NCBI GenBank assembly: GCA_029224185.1
Contig: CM055196.1
Coordinates: 9,962,509-10,026,508 of the forward strand
Direction of reading: 5' to 3'
Source: Karalla daura
Taxonomy: Eukaryota; Chordata; Actinopteri; Chaetodontiformes; Leiognathidae
Length of the DNA: 64,000 bases
Shown in pieces: positions 50,315 through 63,020 of the stretch. The notes under the pieces were generated by a model. That model saw only the letters and a program-made list of their open reading frames with translations. It ran no database searches and was not told where the DNA came from. The translations under genes were made by a program, and so were the position numbers. Numbering within the stretch: position 1 is the first letter of the stretch; each line of letters begins with the position of its first letter.

Positions 50315-50693
50315 TTCAGTAAGAGAGAAAAAGGCTGCTCATTAGTGTGCTTCTTTGGTTGCTCTTAATATCTTTGGATCTTGACACAATAGGAAAACAT
50401 TTATAACAATGGTTGTGACACAAAAGACACAAAATCATTTGTTTGCCAAGGATCGCCACAAACCATGAACAGCCATCCTCCTCCATTATTATCATTGAAG
50501 AGTGCTAGCAACAGACATACTGAACAAATGAGGGTGGCAAATGTGAGAAAGCATTTCCATTTTAGTAGATATGAGGAACGTCAAACCAACAGCTTTTATA
50601 TATCAGTTATTTTGTTGACATGCTGACTGCAAGAGCTACCACTCTTATTAAAAATCACAAAAGTCTCTAATTAGGAGTCACTGGGCTCCTAAT
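50309..50693. other. Non-coding spacer
   Basis: Ordinary sequence; nothing supportable. Confidence 0.5.
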
Positions 50694-50975
50694 AGGGTGA
50701 CACAGTAGCTTGGTGGTTAGGGGTGACGCCACACAATAAGAAAGTAGAGTTTGCATGTTTGTGTTGTGTTTATGTGGGTTTTCTCCAATTACTCTGTTTC
50801 CTCTTAAAGGAGGATGCATGTTTAGGTTGATTGGAAACTCAACATTGACTGAAATTCTGAGTGTGAGAATAAATAGTTTGTGACCTGCAATGGACTGGCA
50901 ACTTGTTCTGTCTTGTTGCCAGCATTGGCCCCTAAACGTCTGGTGGGATAGGTAAAGTAAATGCATTTACTACAT
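50694..50975 (-). repeat. Family-1 interspersed repeat, minus orientation, near complete
   Basis: The plus strand reads GGGTGACACAGTAGCTTGGTGG, TTAGGGGTGACGCCACACAA, GTAGAGTTTGCATGTTTGTG, TTTATGTGGGTTTTCTCC, CTCTGTTTCCTC, GGATGCATGTTTAGGTTGAT, GACCTGCAATGGACTGGCAAC and CTGGTGGGATAGG. This is the full order of the reverse complement of family 1, ending just short of the CATCCATC-type terminus. About 280 bp is present. The middle is partly lost near 50850. Confidence 0.75.
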
Positions 50976-51064
50976 CATGCACATTAGCAACTTACAGACA
51001 AAAAGTAATTCATAACCAGGTAATTCTGAGTCAACACAGTCGACACAGCCAGCCTTTGTTTTCT

Positions 51065-51083
51065 TTTTTTTTTTTTTTTTTTT
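51065..51083. repeat. Poly-T tract (19 bp)
   Basis: A T homopolymer directly left of a transposon-like end. It could be the reverse complement of an A-tail or a simple tract. Confidence 0.9.
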
Positions 51084-51200
51084 CGTAGGCTGTTATGGCC
51101 CAAATGCAGCACATAGTGAGGAGTACACAATGTTTTCAGCTTTTATTCCTCAGAGAGCTACAGCTCAGGGTTAGAAGCAAGGTCCAAGGAAAAACACAGT
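51084..51200 (-). repeat. Transposon terminal fragment (family 4), minus orientation
   Basis: CTGTTATGGCCCAAATGCAGCA is followed by AGCTTTTATTCCTCAGAG. This is the reverse complement of the family-4 3' end, where an AATAAA-type signal precedes GCATTTGGG. Only the terminal 100 bp or so is legible. Confidence 0.4.
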
Positions 51201-51479
51201 AGATAATGTCCTTTAATTACTCCTCACCACCAGCATCACAGTTTGTGTTATACTGCATGAGGAAGAGAATACGTAATGTGGAAATTTTAGAAATATTTGC
51301 AGCAAAACAGTATGACTTTGCAAACCCATTATTTTCTCCTTGGAGGGATAATGTGTGTGACTCAGATGCATGTTTATGCAGCAGGACCTGCAGATGAGAT
51401 GCATTTTATATTAACATAATTACTAACAGTCTTATTATTGGTTATCTTGATTCAGTAGTTAACAATACACTGTTGACAC
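51201..51479. other. Non-coding spacer
   Basis: Two opposed 63-codon frames and no other signal. Confidence 0.5.
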
Positions 51480-51610
51480 CAGAGGCTTCACAGTGGTAGT
51501 GGTGTCGGTCTGCCTGCAGTGCTCGGCCGACCGTCTGCCGCAGACGGGGAAGATGCTGGTTTAATTATATGCCTTTCCACTGGTGGGTAACCAGGTATCA
51601 CTAAAACCAA
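51480..51610 (+). repeat. Possible tRNA-derived SINE fragment
   Basis: TTCACAGTGGTAGTGGTGTCGG resembles a tRNA-like head with a box A, and a degenerate box-B-like TGGTTTAATTA lies about 60 bp on. Between them CGTCTGCCGCAGACG forms a perfect 6-bp stem with a 3-base loop. The strip is GC-richer than its flanks. No A-rich tail is obvious, and the assignment rests on faint resemblance. Confidence 0.3.
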
Positions 51611-53318
51611 TCACCGCACATAGAAATAATAACAATAACTGATGTTATTAGCAGCATCTGGCTCACCCATGCGTACGGTTGATAACCTCTGCTCTCTATG
51701 CAGACACAATATCAAAGAGCTTCTCTGTTTATATAAAGGGCTGTATGAAGTCATTTCAGTCTTGTTACATTTTTTTTTTTTTTTTTTTTACAATTTCCAA
51801 GTCTCCCGTGTTATATTCTCCTTGTCTATTTCTTTGATCTGTGTGTCGAGTGCAAATGTGAACCGCATGTGCACACTCATGCATTTTAAGTTTGGGAAAG
51901 CGTAGTATCGCCAAATGTGTCACAGGTTCATAAATGATTCATTAGTAGCATATACGGTAATTTTGATACTTCTGGCAGACTGTGTGTATGTGTGTATGTC
52001 TGTACCTATGCCTATTAGATGTATAGGGCTACAAATTTCGACGCTAGCGAATCATAATCGATGGATGCGAGTATTTATTTATTTATTTTTAACCACTGCT
52101 TACTGGGTCTCATGTTTATGAAACATCTATTTTGTTTGTTTATTTTGTTTGAGATTTATCTACTTAGAACCAGCTGAAATTAAATGTGAATTTTAGCTGA
52201 TAGAGGACAAAATATAAAAGTATACAGTACATACAATACAGTATATTTACTGTGAAAGTTGAAGTATTCAACTTTTTTCTTGAGAGTTTCACGGATGCTT
52301 TGGCGATTAAATTAATTCATACCAGCTTGTAATATAGTTCATGTAACATCAATGCAAAAAATGCCACACACAGACTCAGCCATATCCTCTCAAACATTAC
52401 TCAGTGACCTTCATTTAACAAAGTGCAGAATCAAACTTGCAACAGCGGTACTCCTCTGGTTTGTTATGGCGCTTTTTATAAGCTGCTGATTCTGACCGAG
52501 TGACAGATCTCCCTCCATTACCACTCTCACTAGAGTAGAGCCCATTGCACTTTTTGTCAAGATACAGTATGAAACTGTCACTCTGGGATCCTCCTCACAT
52601 TCTCAGTAGAAACAACAACCACAGCAGAGCTGAATTACTCATCAGCCTGTCAAAGCACTCTGTGAGATGTATAAACCTTGATCTTATGCATTGATTCTAG
52701 CAGCGTTTTCACGCTGCGCTTGACCCCCTCAGAGCCTTCACTTTGCTTCAGTGACAAAATGGTGGTAAATGGTGATATACCTTTCTATACATAAAAAAAC
52801 AACATACCTGCTTGAAGAAAAGCAGTCACTGATGTCAATAGAAACAAAACAGTCTTTTGGATCTCCCTTGTATTTCAATAAAATGTTGGCAGCTTTGGCT
52901 CCTGGTAACCATACTGTAAGCCGGGTCATGTGGAAATTACATTTCTGCTGCTGCAAAAACAAGAAAATGTATAAACGTTCTGTATTCATATTATAATCTT
53001 AGTGTAGTGGAATGCAGCAATTGAAGCAAATGTAAAATCACTGAGTATTACTGTAAGCATACATTATATTCATAACATAGTTGCTTTAGGTATCAGAAGA
53101 GGTCAGAACTGCAGAAAAACAGTGATTTTCTTCAAACAAAGTCAATAATTCATGGATGCAGATTTGCAGTAAATAAAAAAATACATAAATTATTCACGTT
53201 AACAGAATTGTTCTTAGAATTAAGTCCCACTCATTTGCTACACTTACAGCAGAGGTCCTCCTTTCTGGGTCTGGAAATGGTAAAGGAACTGGTTCTTATG
53301 TAGTTCTTTTTTTCATGA
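51611..53318. other. Non-coding stretch, no gene seen
   Basis: A 20-bp T homopolymer lies at 51770-51789 and a (TTTA)n patch at 52073-52088. Frames stay below 90 codons. Nothing else is supportable. Confidence 0.55.
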
Positions 53319-53522
53319 CAACTCAAGGGACTTATTCAGACAACTCACATTTACCTATTTACACCCATTTATACACTGGTGTCAGAGGCAACGCAGTGCC
53401 AGGGCCAGTTGGGTTCAGTGTTTTGCTCAAAGATATTTCAACATGTGTTGGCTGCAGGAGACTGGGATCTAACTACTGAACTTCAGATCCATAGATGACC
53501 ACACTGCTCCAGTTACCCACTG
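53319..53522 (+). repeat. Family-2 interspersed repeat, 3' two-thirds
   Basis: ACAACTCAAGGGACTT is followed by CACATTTACCTATTTACACCC, TTATACACTGGTGTCAGAGG, GGGTTCAGTGTTTTGCTCAA, AGATATTTCAACATGTG and GACTGGGATCTAACTACTGA, ending GACCACACTGCTCC. This is family 2 from its CCACTCA block to its end, with the GGTTCAGTGTCTTGCTCAAGG word, which the copy at 4697 lacks, well preserved. Confidence 0.7.
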
Positions 53523-53964
53523 TCTTGTGACAGTCCAAAGGTTCATACTGCACACAAAAGTGACCATTTGTCATATAGTCATACTGTTGTATAGTTGTCT
53601 TAGTGTAAATAAAAAATCCAAAATCCAGCACCACAGATGAGTGGTTATCTCTGTTGAATCACAGCAAGAAGACCTCTGGATGCTGTGAACGTGCCTTCCA
53701 GTAAAGTGTTTGCATGCTCTCCTTGTGTAGGATTTCTCTACTTTTATACTTTATTGGAGTGTGTACTTCCACGGTCCAAAAATATGCATTTAGGTCAAAT
53801 GGAGGCTTTACAATTGTCCCCTTGGTATGAGTGGAAATGTGAATGATTTGTGTGTGTCTAAAAACTGCAATGCTCCCTACTATTAAGGTATTAAAATGGG
53901 TAACATATTGGATATACTGATGAGTATAACAAAACCCATCATCCTCATTTTCCCCTTTTTCCAA

Positions 53965-54440
53965 CAAAGCAATTCCTGAAGTACTTCTAAAGAACTGGCT
54001 CCTGGCCTGAAAGAGTGGCCACTAGTTCTTTGCTGGGCTAGGAGTATTGTAATGGAGCTACTGCTTCCATATGTTGCAGGCTAGGGGCAGGGTTATTGAG
54101 ATCAGTGAAAACAACAAGGCCGCATGAAATTGGCAGTGAAGCCATGGGCATGACGAAACAGCAGCTGAAGTCCATACAAACCAAAAAAAGGGCCAAAGCG
54201 GCAACAGGTGACCAGGGATAATTCCACATTTTGATGTCCTGGACTTGATACTTGGGGAGAGACCAGCTGCAACGTAACTTAAAAATACAGTGATATAATG
54301 ATGTGACACGCAAAAACAAACTGATTCTCCGCTGGTTTGCACATTGAACCGACTGTTTCCCAGCACCAGCATTGGCATCATTGTGGAACCAGCACTGGAA
54401 ATGCCTTCGTATAAAAATGGTAAGAGTGTACAAATATGTA
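53965..54440 (-). mobile_element. Non-autonomous DNA-transposon-like element
   Basis: AAAGAACTGGCTCCTGGCCTGA followed by GTTCTTTGCTGGGCTAGGAG at one side, and TGGTTTGCACATTGAACC with GTGGAACCAGCACTGG at the other, resemble the end and body words of a fish non-autonomous element. I recall its ends as repeats of CAGCAAAGAACCGGTTCT and GGAACCAGCGCTGG type. The two adjoining GAACTGG/TAGTTC stretches at 53990-54030 are partly inverted to each other. Long minus-strand frames here (154 and 107 codons, overlapping in different registers) are more likely by-products than a gene. Boundaries are approximate. Confidence 0.45.
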
Positions 54441-56640
54441 TTGCTAAGTCCAGTCAAAGCTAACAGAGGGCAAATAAGATGTGAAAGGTGTATTTCCTCC
54501 ACTGGTGCAGTCTGCTTACAGCAATAAAAGGAGACTTACCTTTGTATTACAAGATATAGCAGTGTGCCCTCATTGAGATGGAGAGAGTAATTACTTGCAA
54601 ACATAGGGAATAAACTATCAAAATGATTATGCTGTAACTATTGATGATACCCACTTAATTTGTTTAAAACCCTCCTGATGAAGCCTCCAATTATTTACAT
54701 AGAAATGTAGCTGCATTTGTTCTCGAGTATTCATCTTAGAATTGCTTCCGACGGGGAGCTCTTTGTGGCCAGTGCCAGCATAAGAGATGATTACAGTGAC
54801 TCAATGCTTTCATATCTTGACGTGAATTGTTTGGTGATGTTTGAAAAAAGTGTGGACATGTAACATCAAAAAGCAGAAAAAGGGAACAGAAACTTCAAAG
54901 TGGAAGATAAGACGTGGCTTGCTCTCGTCACACGTGTCATGTGTCTGCAATGCTTCAAAGGCGATAAGAGCCCTAATTCTGGAAGCAGTTTGTTAGTGTT
55001 GTGTAATATTTCAGTGATTTCTGTGATGAAGGGGCCAAGATTTGGGCGCATCCAAAAACAAGTGAGGCATATATTTTTGAGCGGCAATGTTTTAGAGGAC
55101 TCCACATTTCATTCGCTTGGGATTCGTCTTCCTGAACATTATCAGCAAGGCACAGTTTGAGAACTAGAGTTCGGATAGATACACTTCTGCATGTCAGCCA
55201 GTAGTGAGTCTGGGAGGGATTATGGCAAAGGGCAAGGCTTAAATTGCTGGCAGAGAGTTTGGAGGAAAAGCTTATCACTGGTGTCTGTGGACTTTTGCAC
55301 AATGCTATTCACACAGGGTCAGTCTGAGCTCCACCACTTGCAGCGTAGATTAAAAATAGAGCAGGAACTACCCTCTGGTATCTGCTTTTGTTGTTTATTA
55401 TAGACTGCTGAGCCTTACTAATGAAGCAAAACTCTAGCCAGAGAGAACAAGTTCATCTGTGTTTCTGTTACTTGTATTGTCTCGTTAGCTCTATTCTCAA
55501 TTCTCTGTGCTTTGTTTGAAACCCACTATCTTGCTGTTTTGGGAACACGTGGCCACAATCTGTGCAATAGCAGCTTTACGGGATGCTCTATAGGATGGTG
55601 ATGAATGATAAGAAGAAAAGGCATGTTATGACACTGTGTAGTGTTCAGGGCCAGAATGACACTAATTAATGCTGTAATTCAAGTGTCAGTAGAGGGGGTG
55701 GAGATTGTGTGCTCTCCCCATATCTGCATCTGCATTGTCTGTAGTACGTCTCTAGTATGTCGAGAGTATGACAGTGAATGGTGTGTGTGTGCATATGAAG
55801 GACTGGTGCAAAAAGCCAGTTAACTTTGATTTGATTGCCATGTGGACTGAAAAAGTCACCCAACATTTTGCTTTGACTTGACTTTGTGTGGTCTATTGTG
55901 TGGCCAACTTTCTTTCTCTTCTAAACAGAAATTCAGTGTTTTTACTTGCTTTTTATTCATACTCCAAGTGGCAGAGATCAACTGCTTCTTTTGTTTCGTT
56001 TTCTGTTTTTTCCCCAGCAGCCTTGTCTGGTACAGTGGAGCAGCTGATGCGATCAAGCTTACAGAAAACAAACAAAAAAGAAAAAACAATGCCCAAAAGC
56101 AATCTTACATTTCATCATTTGGTAGGGAACACTACACAAAATGCCCACCACATTTCTGGCCAGAGCTGTGAAATATTGACTCCAGTTCATCATATTGATT
56201 GTCAATTTGCAGAAGTAATGTATACTCAGAATGAAAGGTGCATTCATCTGAAATACTTGATTGCATGTGTGTTTAGATTAAGTGTGGGCATGTATTGCAG
56301 GAGGCTTTGAATATATTGCACTTTAGGAAGGATATCGCCTAAATATATTTTCCCCACACTCTCCTGCCCTGAGATGAAAAATTGTTTTGATGACAGAACA
56401 ATAACAGATCAGGGCAATTGGATTTTATTGTAATGTGTATGGGAGAATGATTGTGCAGGGTGTGTTTTTGTGCAGGTGGGTGTGTGTGAATGACAAGCCC
56501 CAAGTAAAGTGCTTTAGATTTTGCTAAAAGTGAAAAACTAATGATGCAATAAAATTGTTTTTTTTTTCTTTTGGTTTTGAAGTGATCCTGTGTGCTACAT
56601 ATAGTGTAACTTACAGTATACAAAATAGTAAATATGCAAA
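54441..56640. other. Non-coding stretch, no gene confirmed
   Basis: Frames of up to 140 codons (55888-56310, plus) overlap others on both strands. No coherent splice structure, RNA or recognised repeat. Confidence 0.45.
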
Positions 56641-56670
56641 TTTAAGGCCCAGTGTGTAGGATTTAAATCA
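56641..56670 (+). mobile_element. Possible single terminus of a teleost MITE
   Basis: TTTAAGGCCCAGTGTGTAGG followed by ATTTA matches the terminal sequence of a fish MITE that I recall as starting AAAGGTCCAGTGTGTAGG. The matching inverted end (CCTACACACTGG) is not found within the next kilobase and the internal part is not recognisable, so at most one end remains. Confidence 0.35.
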
Positions 56671-56977
56671 GTCTGCTGTCAGAAAATAAATATAATCTTC
56701 ATACGGATGTTGTTAAATATAATTACCTTAAATTGGGATTGTTTACTGGGCAAAAGTTTCCTTTTGCATTGGGGATGAATGGAATTATTTTAAATCAATT
56801 TGCAGGCATCACATCCAGAATAAGAAGTTTTCATGAAAATCATTGAAGCTGATGTGATAAAAAAAAATGGAATATATTGTCTGCTGCTTTCAATGAGAGC
56901 TATATCAATGTACATTCTGAAATCAACACAGCTTTTTGTTGAATAGCGCTAATGTGACAAAGTCCATGGCTCTCACT
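56671..56977. other. Non-coding spacer
   Basis: AT-rich; nothing supportable beyond the possible MITE remnant to its left. Confidence 0.5.
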
Positions 56978-57098
56978 TGGTCTAAAAACATGCATTAAGG
57001 TTGACTATAGACTCTAAATTGTTCCTAGGTGTGAGTGAAAAATCAGATGGAGTGTGTAACATGCAATGGATCTGCCCGAGGTGTGCTCCCTGCCTTCT
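56978..57098 (-). repeat. Family-1 repeat fragment, minus orientation
   Basis: The plus strand reads GGTCTAAAAACATGCATTAAGG, TTGACTATAGACTCTAAATTG, TTCCTAGGTGTGAGTG, GCAATGGATCTGCCCGAGGTG and TGCTCCCTGCC. This is the reverse complement of the family-1 core and 5' part. Confidence 0.7.
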
Positions 57099-60000
57099 CT
57101 CTACATGATCTAGAGACAGACACCTCTGACCTTCACACCATAGTGTGGTAAAAAGTGGGCCAGATAATGCGTGGGGAGTAAATCAATAAAAGACTATTTA
57201 CAAAACCTAAAAATAACTTTTATCAAGCCTCCCATAGTTGTACATTGACATTACAAAACCACCAAACCATCACGTGGCAGTTTCTTCCCAAGCAGAACAG
57301 CCATCTGCTGTGCTAATTGCAAAACCTGTTATGTTTCCAATTCAGATTGGCTAGAATGACCTGACAGGTGCCGTCCGATTTGTCAAATGTACTTGAATGG
57401 TTAAACAGGTAATCATGAAGTGACCATTCAAGACAAGAGCAGGGATGACAATTACTCTCTAGTAATCTTTTGGGAGCACTGGTCACAGTTTTTCATATCA
57501 GACATATCAGTGTCATATCTGGCTCGGTATTCTATCCCTCATCTTACTGATCTCTTTAAAATACTGTTAGCTTGCCCATTAGACATTACCAGAAGCAGCT
57601 CTTATGAACGTCATCATTTACCAGTCACTGATTCTTATTGTCTGTAGTTAACTAGACAGTAAAATGACCTTTCTGGGAGAGAGACCATTAAGGTAATCAG
57701 GAGTGAACCTCATTGCGTTGAATTATCTCCAACCTTTCATGGTGATACTTTGTAGTGGGCAAATAAAGCTGGAACAGGACTCGTTATCCCCGTTGTAAGT
57801 CTTCCTTCTCAGAAAAGATAATTGAAAGTGTTTTAGGCATTTTCCTTGCCAAATATTTGGCAGCATGTTAACTTGAAACATAAATATTTCATAATTGGTT
57901 TATGTGCTGTTGTCATCACAATTTGATATTCCGTGTTTTTGTGTTTGAAGTAATGGATTGATATTTTTTTTCCATGAACTGATGCCATTTAAGGACAAAA
58001 TGCTTGCTTTTTCAGGGATCTCAGGGATTGCTTCTGTGAATCACACTACACATCCAAAGTTGTTTTCAGTCCATAACTCATCACGAACTCTTGCGCTCCC
58101 ACATATTCCACCGTTTCTGTAGCCTGAAGAGAATATAATCAACCTCCATCCCACTGAAAGTGAGCAAAATGTTTTTGCCAGCTCAGAAAATGCAAAACAC
58201 AGCCAACGAAATGTGCCCTTATGTGTAATGTTTCTTATTGATTATGTGGACATTTCATCTGTTTCCCTCTGTTTATCTGCCCTATGGCAGGCAGGATGTG
58301 AATGGATGGCCCACTCGATCCCCCTATGTGCCTGAGCAGAAAGACAACCGCATGGAGGATTAGAGAGAGAGGGGATCGGCTGTCACATCCAGATGCTGCA
58401 AATCTGCTCCCTGCCTCACATGTGAATAGGTACGCCATTGTCTGGAGCACTGCTTGTTTTGCATGAACAGAGACACAGCCAAGGAGATAAACAAGCTGAA
58501 ACTGAGGTTACACCGAGTCTAAATCTGCTATGATACAGGATTACAAGGTTTATGTCACGCTTAAAGCTTTATCCTCCGATTGTCAGTCAAGATTTTCTCA
58601 GTGGCAAACTTGCTAAGCCTTTAATGGTTGTGCATTTATAGACAATTCAAACAGGAACGTGGGAGTTGTTAAAACATGGACAGCATGCTGATGGTGAAGT
58701 ATCAGTTCTGAGCTTTACACTAAACAAGAAGTATTCGAAGTCCGCACACCCACAGCTGTGCCTACAGCCTCGGTGTTTTGTCATGCCTTGTGTATTTCTG
58801 AGGGCTTTTGTTCACCTGCAGAGGAAACAGCCAGTCAAGCTTGACTTGAAATGTCTGACTTTATTGTTGAAAAACATTTCCACTGAGGAAAACACTTCAG
58901 AGCTCAGATTATTTCTGAAAACATTTCCATCACAATGATAAAAGAGAACTTCATTTGCAGACTTGACATGTTTAAGGAATGAACTTTCATGTCAGTTATC
59001 CATTTCTGCAACGGGTTGTATGTGGCATTTTGCGCTGTCATAGCTGGATGAATGGCAGCTTTAAAAAAACAATACATGAATGGTCAGAGAGCCCCTTATA
59101 TTTTGAGATGAGGCTGTTTAAAGTATCCATTGGGGGATATATAAAGTGTAATGAATCAGTGAGAAAAGTGCTACCGACTAATACATTTCAGCTTAATTTC
59201 TGAAATAAAAGCTTTACTGATAGCGCCAGCTTTAGCTTCAGTGTGATAATCTCTCAAGCGTAGTGCTCAATACTTTCCTCATTTACAGTTAATAGAATGG
59301 GAGGATGTTTCTGTGCAACATACTCTTCATTACAGTGAGGGATGCGCATCCTCTGGCACATTTCCATCTTTCATCTTCACATTTGAGGCCGAAAGACAGA
59401 GAATTTTGTGTGTCCATGCATGCAAGGGGACTGATTTTCTTGTTTGCTGTGTTTAATGTTTCACCTCTCACATTTAGTGGATGCCACTCCTCCTTGCAAG
59501 TTTTACTTTTGCAACAAGAAAGGACATCCTTTGCTCCATTAATGTACGAAAATCATTGAAGCTTGGCAAATTAATCCCAAACTGTACCGACGTTGTAATG
59601 ACCTACTTTTCATCGCCACTTGCCCACCCCAAAACCAACAGTCTAAATATTTATCCAATATATTTAGTGTTTCAGCTTTCTCTGAACACTCACTCACCGA
59701 CTCACTGGACAGATTTTACCTGACAAATGTGGACCACAAATGAGGGAAGACGGCTCTCAAACCTGTGAAAGTAACCAACCTCCAGATAAATATTTTGGAT
59801 GGACCCTAAATTGGACCAAACTACATTTCATCATGCTCTGTGACACCAAAATCATTTTCACCCTATCGCCTTCTCTCCATCCAATTTTACACAGTACATT
59901 TCAGCTGGCTACATCATCTTTGCATCACAAAATTTTGATACTTGCACTTAGTCATGACCCACAAAAGAAGTTGCACATAGCTCTGAAAGGAATACATAAT

Positions 60001-60626
60001 TTCTTAATGCCCACGCACTTCAGCAACCAAACCTCACATAAATTTGCACAAACTCTTCAAAGTTTGTCATGCTGCAATTGGTCAGGCTGTAATTTACCGT
60101 ATGGCCCAACGCTGGTAACACTTTGAATGGCAGTGTATCTTTAAACCATGTCATCTGTAGTCATAGAGCATCCGTTGAAATGTTTTCACTTTGAGTAATG
60201 GTCTCTTTCAAAATCATGAATCAAATTTTTATTTTTGCTGTCAAATCATCCGAGCAATGGGTTTTGGAGGTCAAGCTGAGCTTTATGTCTCTTTTTCTAG
60301 TTTTTGAGGAATGGGGCCGCAGGTGGATCTTCCTGAAAAATGATTTCCTTGGAATGCTACAATCATTACGATCAGACCAAAAAAAAAAAAACAGGAGAAA
60401 CTTCAAGTTGTCATTATGCCTTCAAATTAGAATGCTAAAACCTGATTAAAACTAACAGCTTGACTTTAATCATTTGCTGCTTCAAGCCCAAATCCTCCTC
60501 CAAAGATTTCCACATACAGAGTCCAGACAGATAAATATTAGGATCCTTTTACTTCTCCTAGCTTTTAAATTATTAATTTATGTTTTAGGTGGTGTATTTC
60601 TAAGGACAGCTAAATAGATTTTCATG
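57099..60626. other. Long non-coding stretch, no gene confirmed
   Basis: The longest frame is 128 codons (59740-60126, plus). Its peptide is unremarkable and lacks splice support. A moderately GC-rich strip at 58240-58450 holds no recognised repeat. Confidence 0.5.
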
Positions 60627-60735
60627 AGAGAGTGAATGCTGTGTGTGCCTTGTTATGGACTGGTGACCTTGTAGGGTGTATTCCCTGCTTTGTGAGCTGA
60701 AGATAGACACTAGGATGCCCCTGCTGCAACGTTGG
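60627..60735 (-). repeat. Family-1 repeat fragment, minus orientation
   Basis: GAGAGTGAATGCTGTGTGTG is followed by TTATGGACTGGTGACCTTG, TAGGGTGTATTCCCTGC and GAAGATAGACACTAGGATGCC. This matches the reverse complement of the 5' third of family 1 (GACTGGCGACCTGTCCAGGGTGTA), strongly diverged. Confidence 0.6.
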
Positions 60736-62234
60736 GTAGGAGGCTGGTAAAATAATAGATTTTGAATAAAAACAGAAATGGCAGAAATACACCCAATGGA
60801 GAAGACATGCACAAGTTGGAATTTATACTTGGTTTTGGTGTATTGATATATTTGGTGTTGGGCATTTTTTGCTTTGGTGATTTCAAGCATTCATGAGTCA
60901 CTAATGCTAATTTGAGTTTCCGTGTTAAAAGACACCATTGATGATGCTCCATGATACGATAACATACCAATAATCATTACCAGCTGGTTCATCCCTTGGT
61001 GAATGTGGGCCTTCTCATCTCGTTATAATGCTTTGAGCTGCAGCCAATATTCAATAGCTAAGTTGGCCATCCAGTCTCCTTCACCATTATATTACACAGT
61101 TGAAGTGGCTCAAAGAACATTATTAAGGTGGTGCATGCTTTGAATTATTTTAATATATCCCAGATTTGCCAGTAAATTGAGAACTGGAACCCAAAAGTGG
61201 CCCAGAACAGAGACTAAGAAGTCATTCTACAATCAGGAGCCCTGTTGGCCAAAGAAAGCCTCAGATAGGAGTTACAGTCAGAGATTAGTGGGGATCAAAG
61301 TGGAGATTAAACAGGCGGGCAAACACATTGATGCACCTAATTATCAAGTCTGTGAAATCTTAAGCGTTTTCCTTTTTTTGTTATCTTTAAATCTCTGAGA
61401 CCTTGCCATTTAGGTGCTTGTTGGATTCCTCCTCATGCTGAGCCTATGTTGAAATATGCGACAGCTCCAGGTACAGCAGAAACAGACAGAAGCAAAAGAG
61501 GGTTATCAAACATAAAACAAAGAGAGACGCGCTCCGTGCTGCACAACCTGAGGTGGCACCAGTGGTGCAGAATGGGGGCAAGCGACGTGATGCATTCACA
61601 GGCCCACACAGTCACTCTCTCCCTCTTGCCCCTCACAACACACCTGACTACATTATTTCATCGTCTGCAAGCCTTGCAGGATATCAGTAGTGATGTCTCA
61701 TACCCTCCAAAACAACATCATGAATAATGAATGCCAGATCTCAAAATAAATATTGTGCATTACTAATGTATTCAGAGCATCCTTTAAAGGGGGCAGCTGT
61801 AACGTGGGTGCCACAGTAGCCCCAGCTTGTTCTGTCTCAAAGCAGGTAGATTTCAGAGCATCCTTGTGATTCACTTCAGTAGGCTGATTATTATAATATG
61901 TATTTTTATGAAAATTCTGAGAACAGCAAACTCCCAGCTGTTAGGATTAACAGTACGCTCCAGCAGGAGTGAAAGGAATTTCTCAACATTTTTACTTGAT
62001 CCAAGATCCTCAATATGTAATCTCAGCATGAAGCTGAGATCATAGATTTCATGCAGTGTATATCCTTCATAACATGGCATCACTGTCAACACTGTAATGA
62101 AACTTGCATTACAGCACCTCTTAACTCACTCAGTTTGGATAAACCTATACCGTGTATACTCCTTCTGATCACTGGAGGAGACACATGAAGCACCCCCAAC
62201 ATGACTATTACATTTTCTAATTGCATCCCAACAC
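60736..62234. other. Non-coding stretch, no gene seen
   Basis: Frames stay below 95 codons. Nothing supportable as a gene, RNA or transposon. Confidence 0.5.
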
Positions 62235-62888
62235 ATGTATAATTCACATCACGACAATGTAATATTCTCAGGGAAGGGAAGAGACCAATCTGTGTGCTTT
62301 AAGCCATCTCTGAATGGCACTTCACTGGTTTTTAGTCATGGTGGTCTAAAGACAGGCTTTTTGAGGGCTGGTCTCCTTAAAGCACTGACAAAGGGTCATC
62401 AGTTTGAAACCGCTGTGCATGTGGTTCACGTGTTTCCTGTCATGCAAGTTCCATTTTATGAGGATGCTGAAAGCATAACCAATAATCTATACTTGAGCTT
62501 TCCCTTAAGTAAGGTTTTTTTACCTGCCCTTGCCACTCCACACATAACTGGCCTCTTGAGCCCTGTATGTGTCTTGCCCTCCAAGATAACAAGGTCACAA
62601 TGTTTACAATGGCAGCTCAACACCTCTTTAATGTTCTCCAAGGGCAGAGTGATCTTTACTATGATGTTTCAATGGTGTCGAGGACCTGTGCTGACATCAG
62701 TAAAAGCATCAATTTATGAGTCATATTTACTAAGGAGAATAATGAATAATGTATTTGACAATTATCGTATGAATGTAGTGGCAAAGGAGATAGATTTTGG
62801 CAATATTATTGGAGCATATGAAGATTTTCACTTCTTCCCTCCACTAGCAAAGACTGTGTGGTCTCAAAGGCAACATGGGGGAAGATAA
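62235..62888 (+). CDS. Longest open frame of the window (217 codons), function unknown, doubtful
   Basis: An uninterrupted 217-codon frame starts at ATG 62235 and ends with TAA at 62886-62888. It is well above every other frame in the window, the next being 154 codons. The peptide has no signal peptide, no membrane helix, and no family or motif that I recognise. The minus strand over 62456-62641 also has a 61-codon frame with a protein-like look (rich in Lys, Gly, Cys). A decayed transposon or pseudogene read in an unintended register is as likely as a gene. No promoter or splice context supports expression. Confidence 0.15.
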   Translation: MYNSHHDNVIFSGKGRDQSVCFKPSLNGTSLVFSHGGLKTGFLRAGLLKALTKGHQFETAVHVVHVFPVMQVPFYEDAESITNNLYLSFPLSKVFLPALATPHITGLLSPVCVLPSKITRSQCLQWQLNTSLMFSKGRVIFTMMFQWCRGPVLTSVKASIYESYLLRRIMNNVFDNYRMNVVAKEIDFGNIIGAYEDFHFFPPLAKTVWSQRQHGGR

Positions 62889-63020
62889 AGCATATGGCCT
62901 CCAGTGATGGTCCCCATGCTGCAAAATAAGAGTTAAGGAGCAGTCACCAGGGAACCACAAGCTCCCAGCCAGGGGAATGGCAAAAGCTTTAAATCAAAAT
63001 CAAAACCATTAGAAGAGGCA

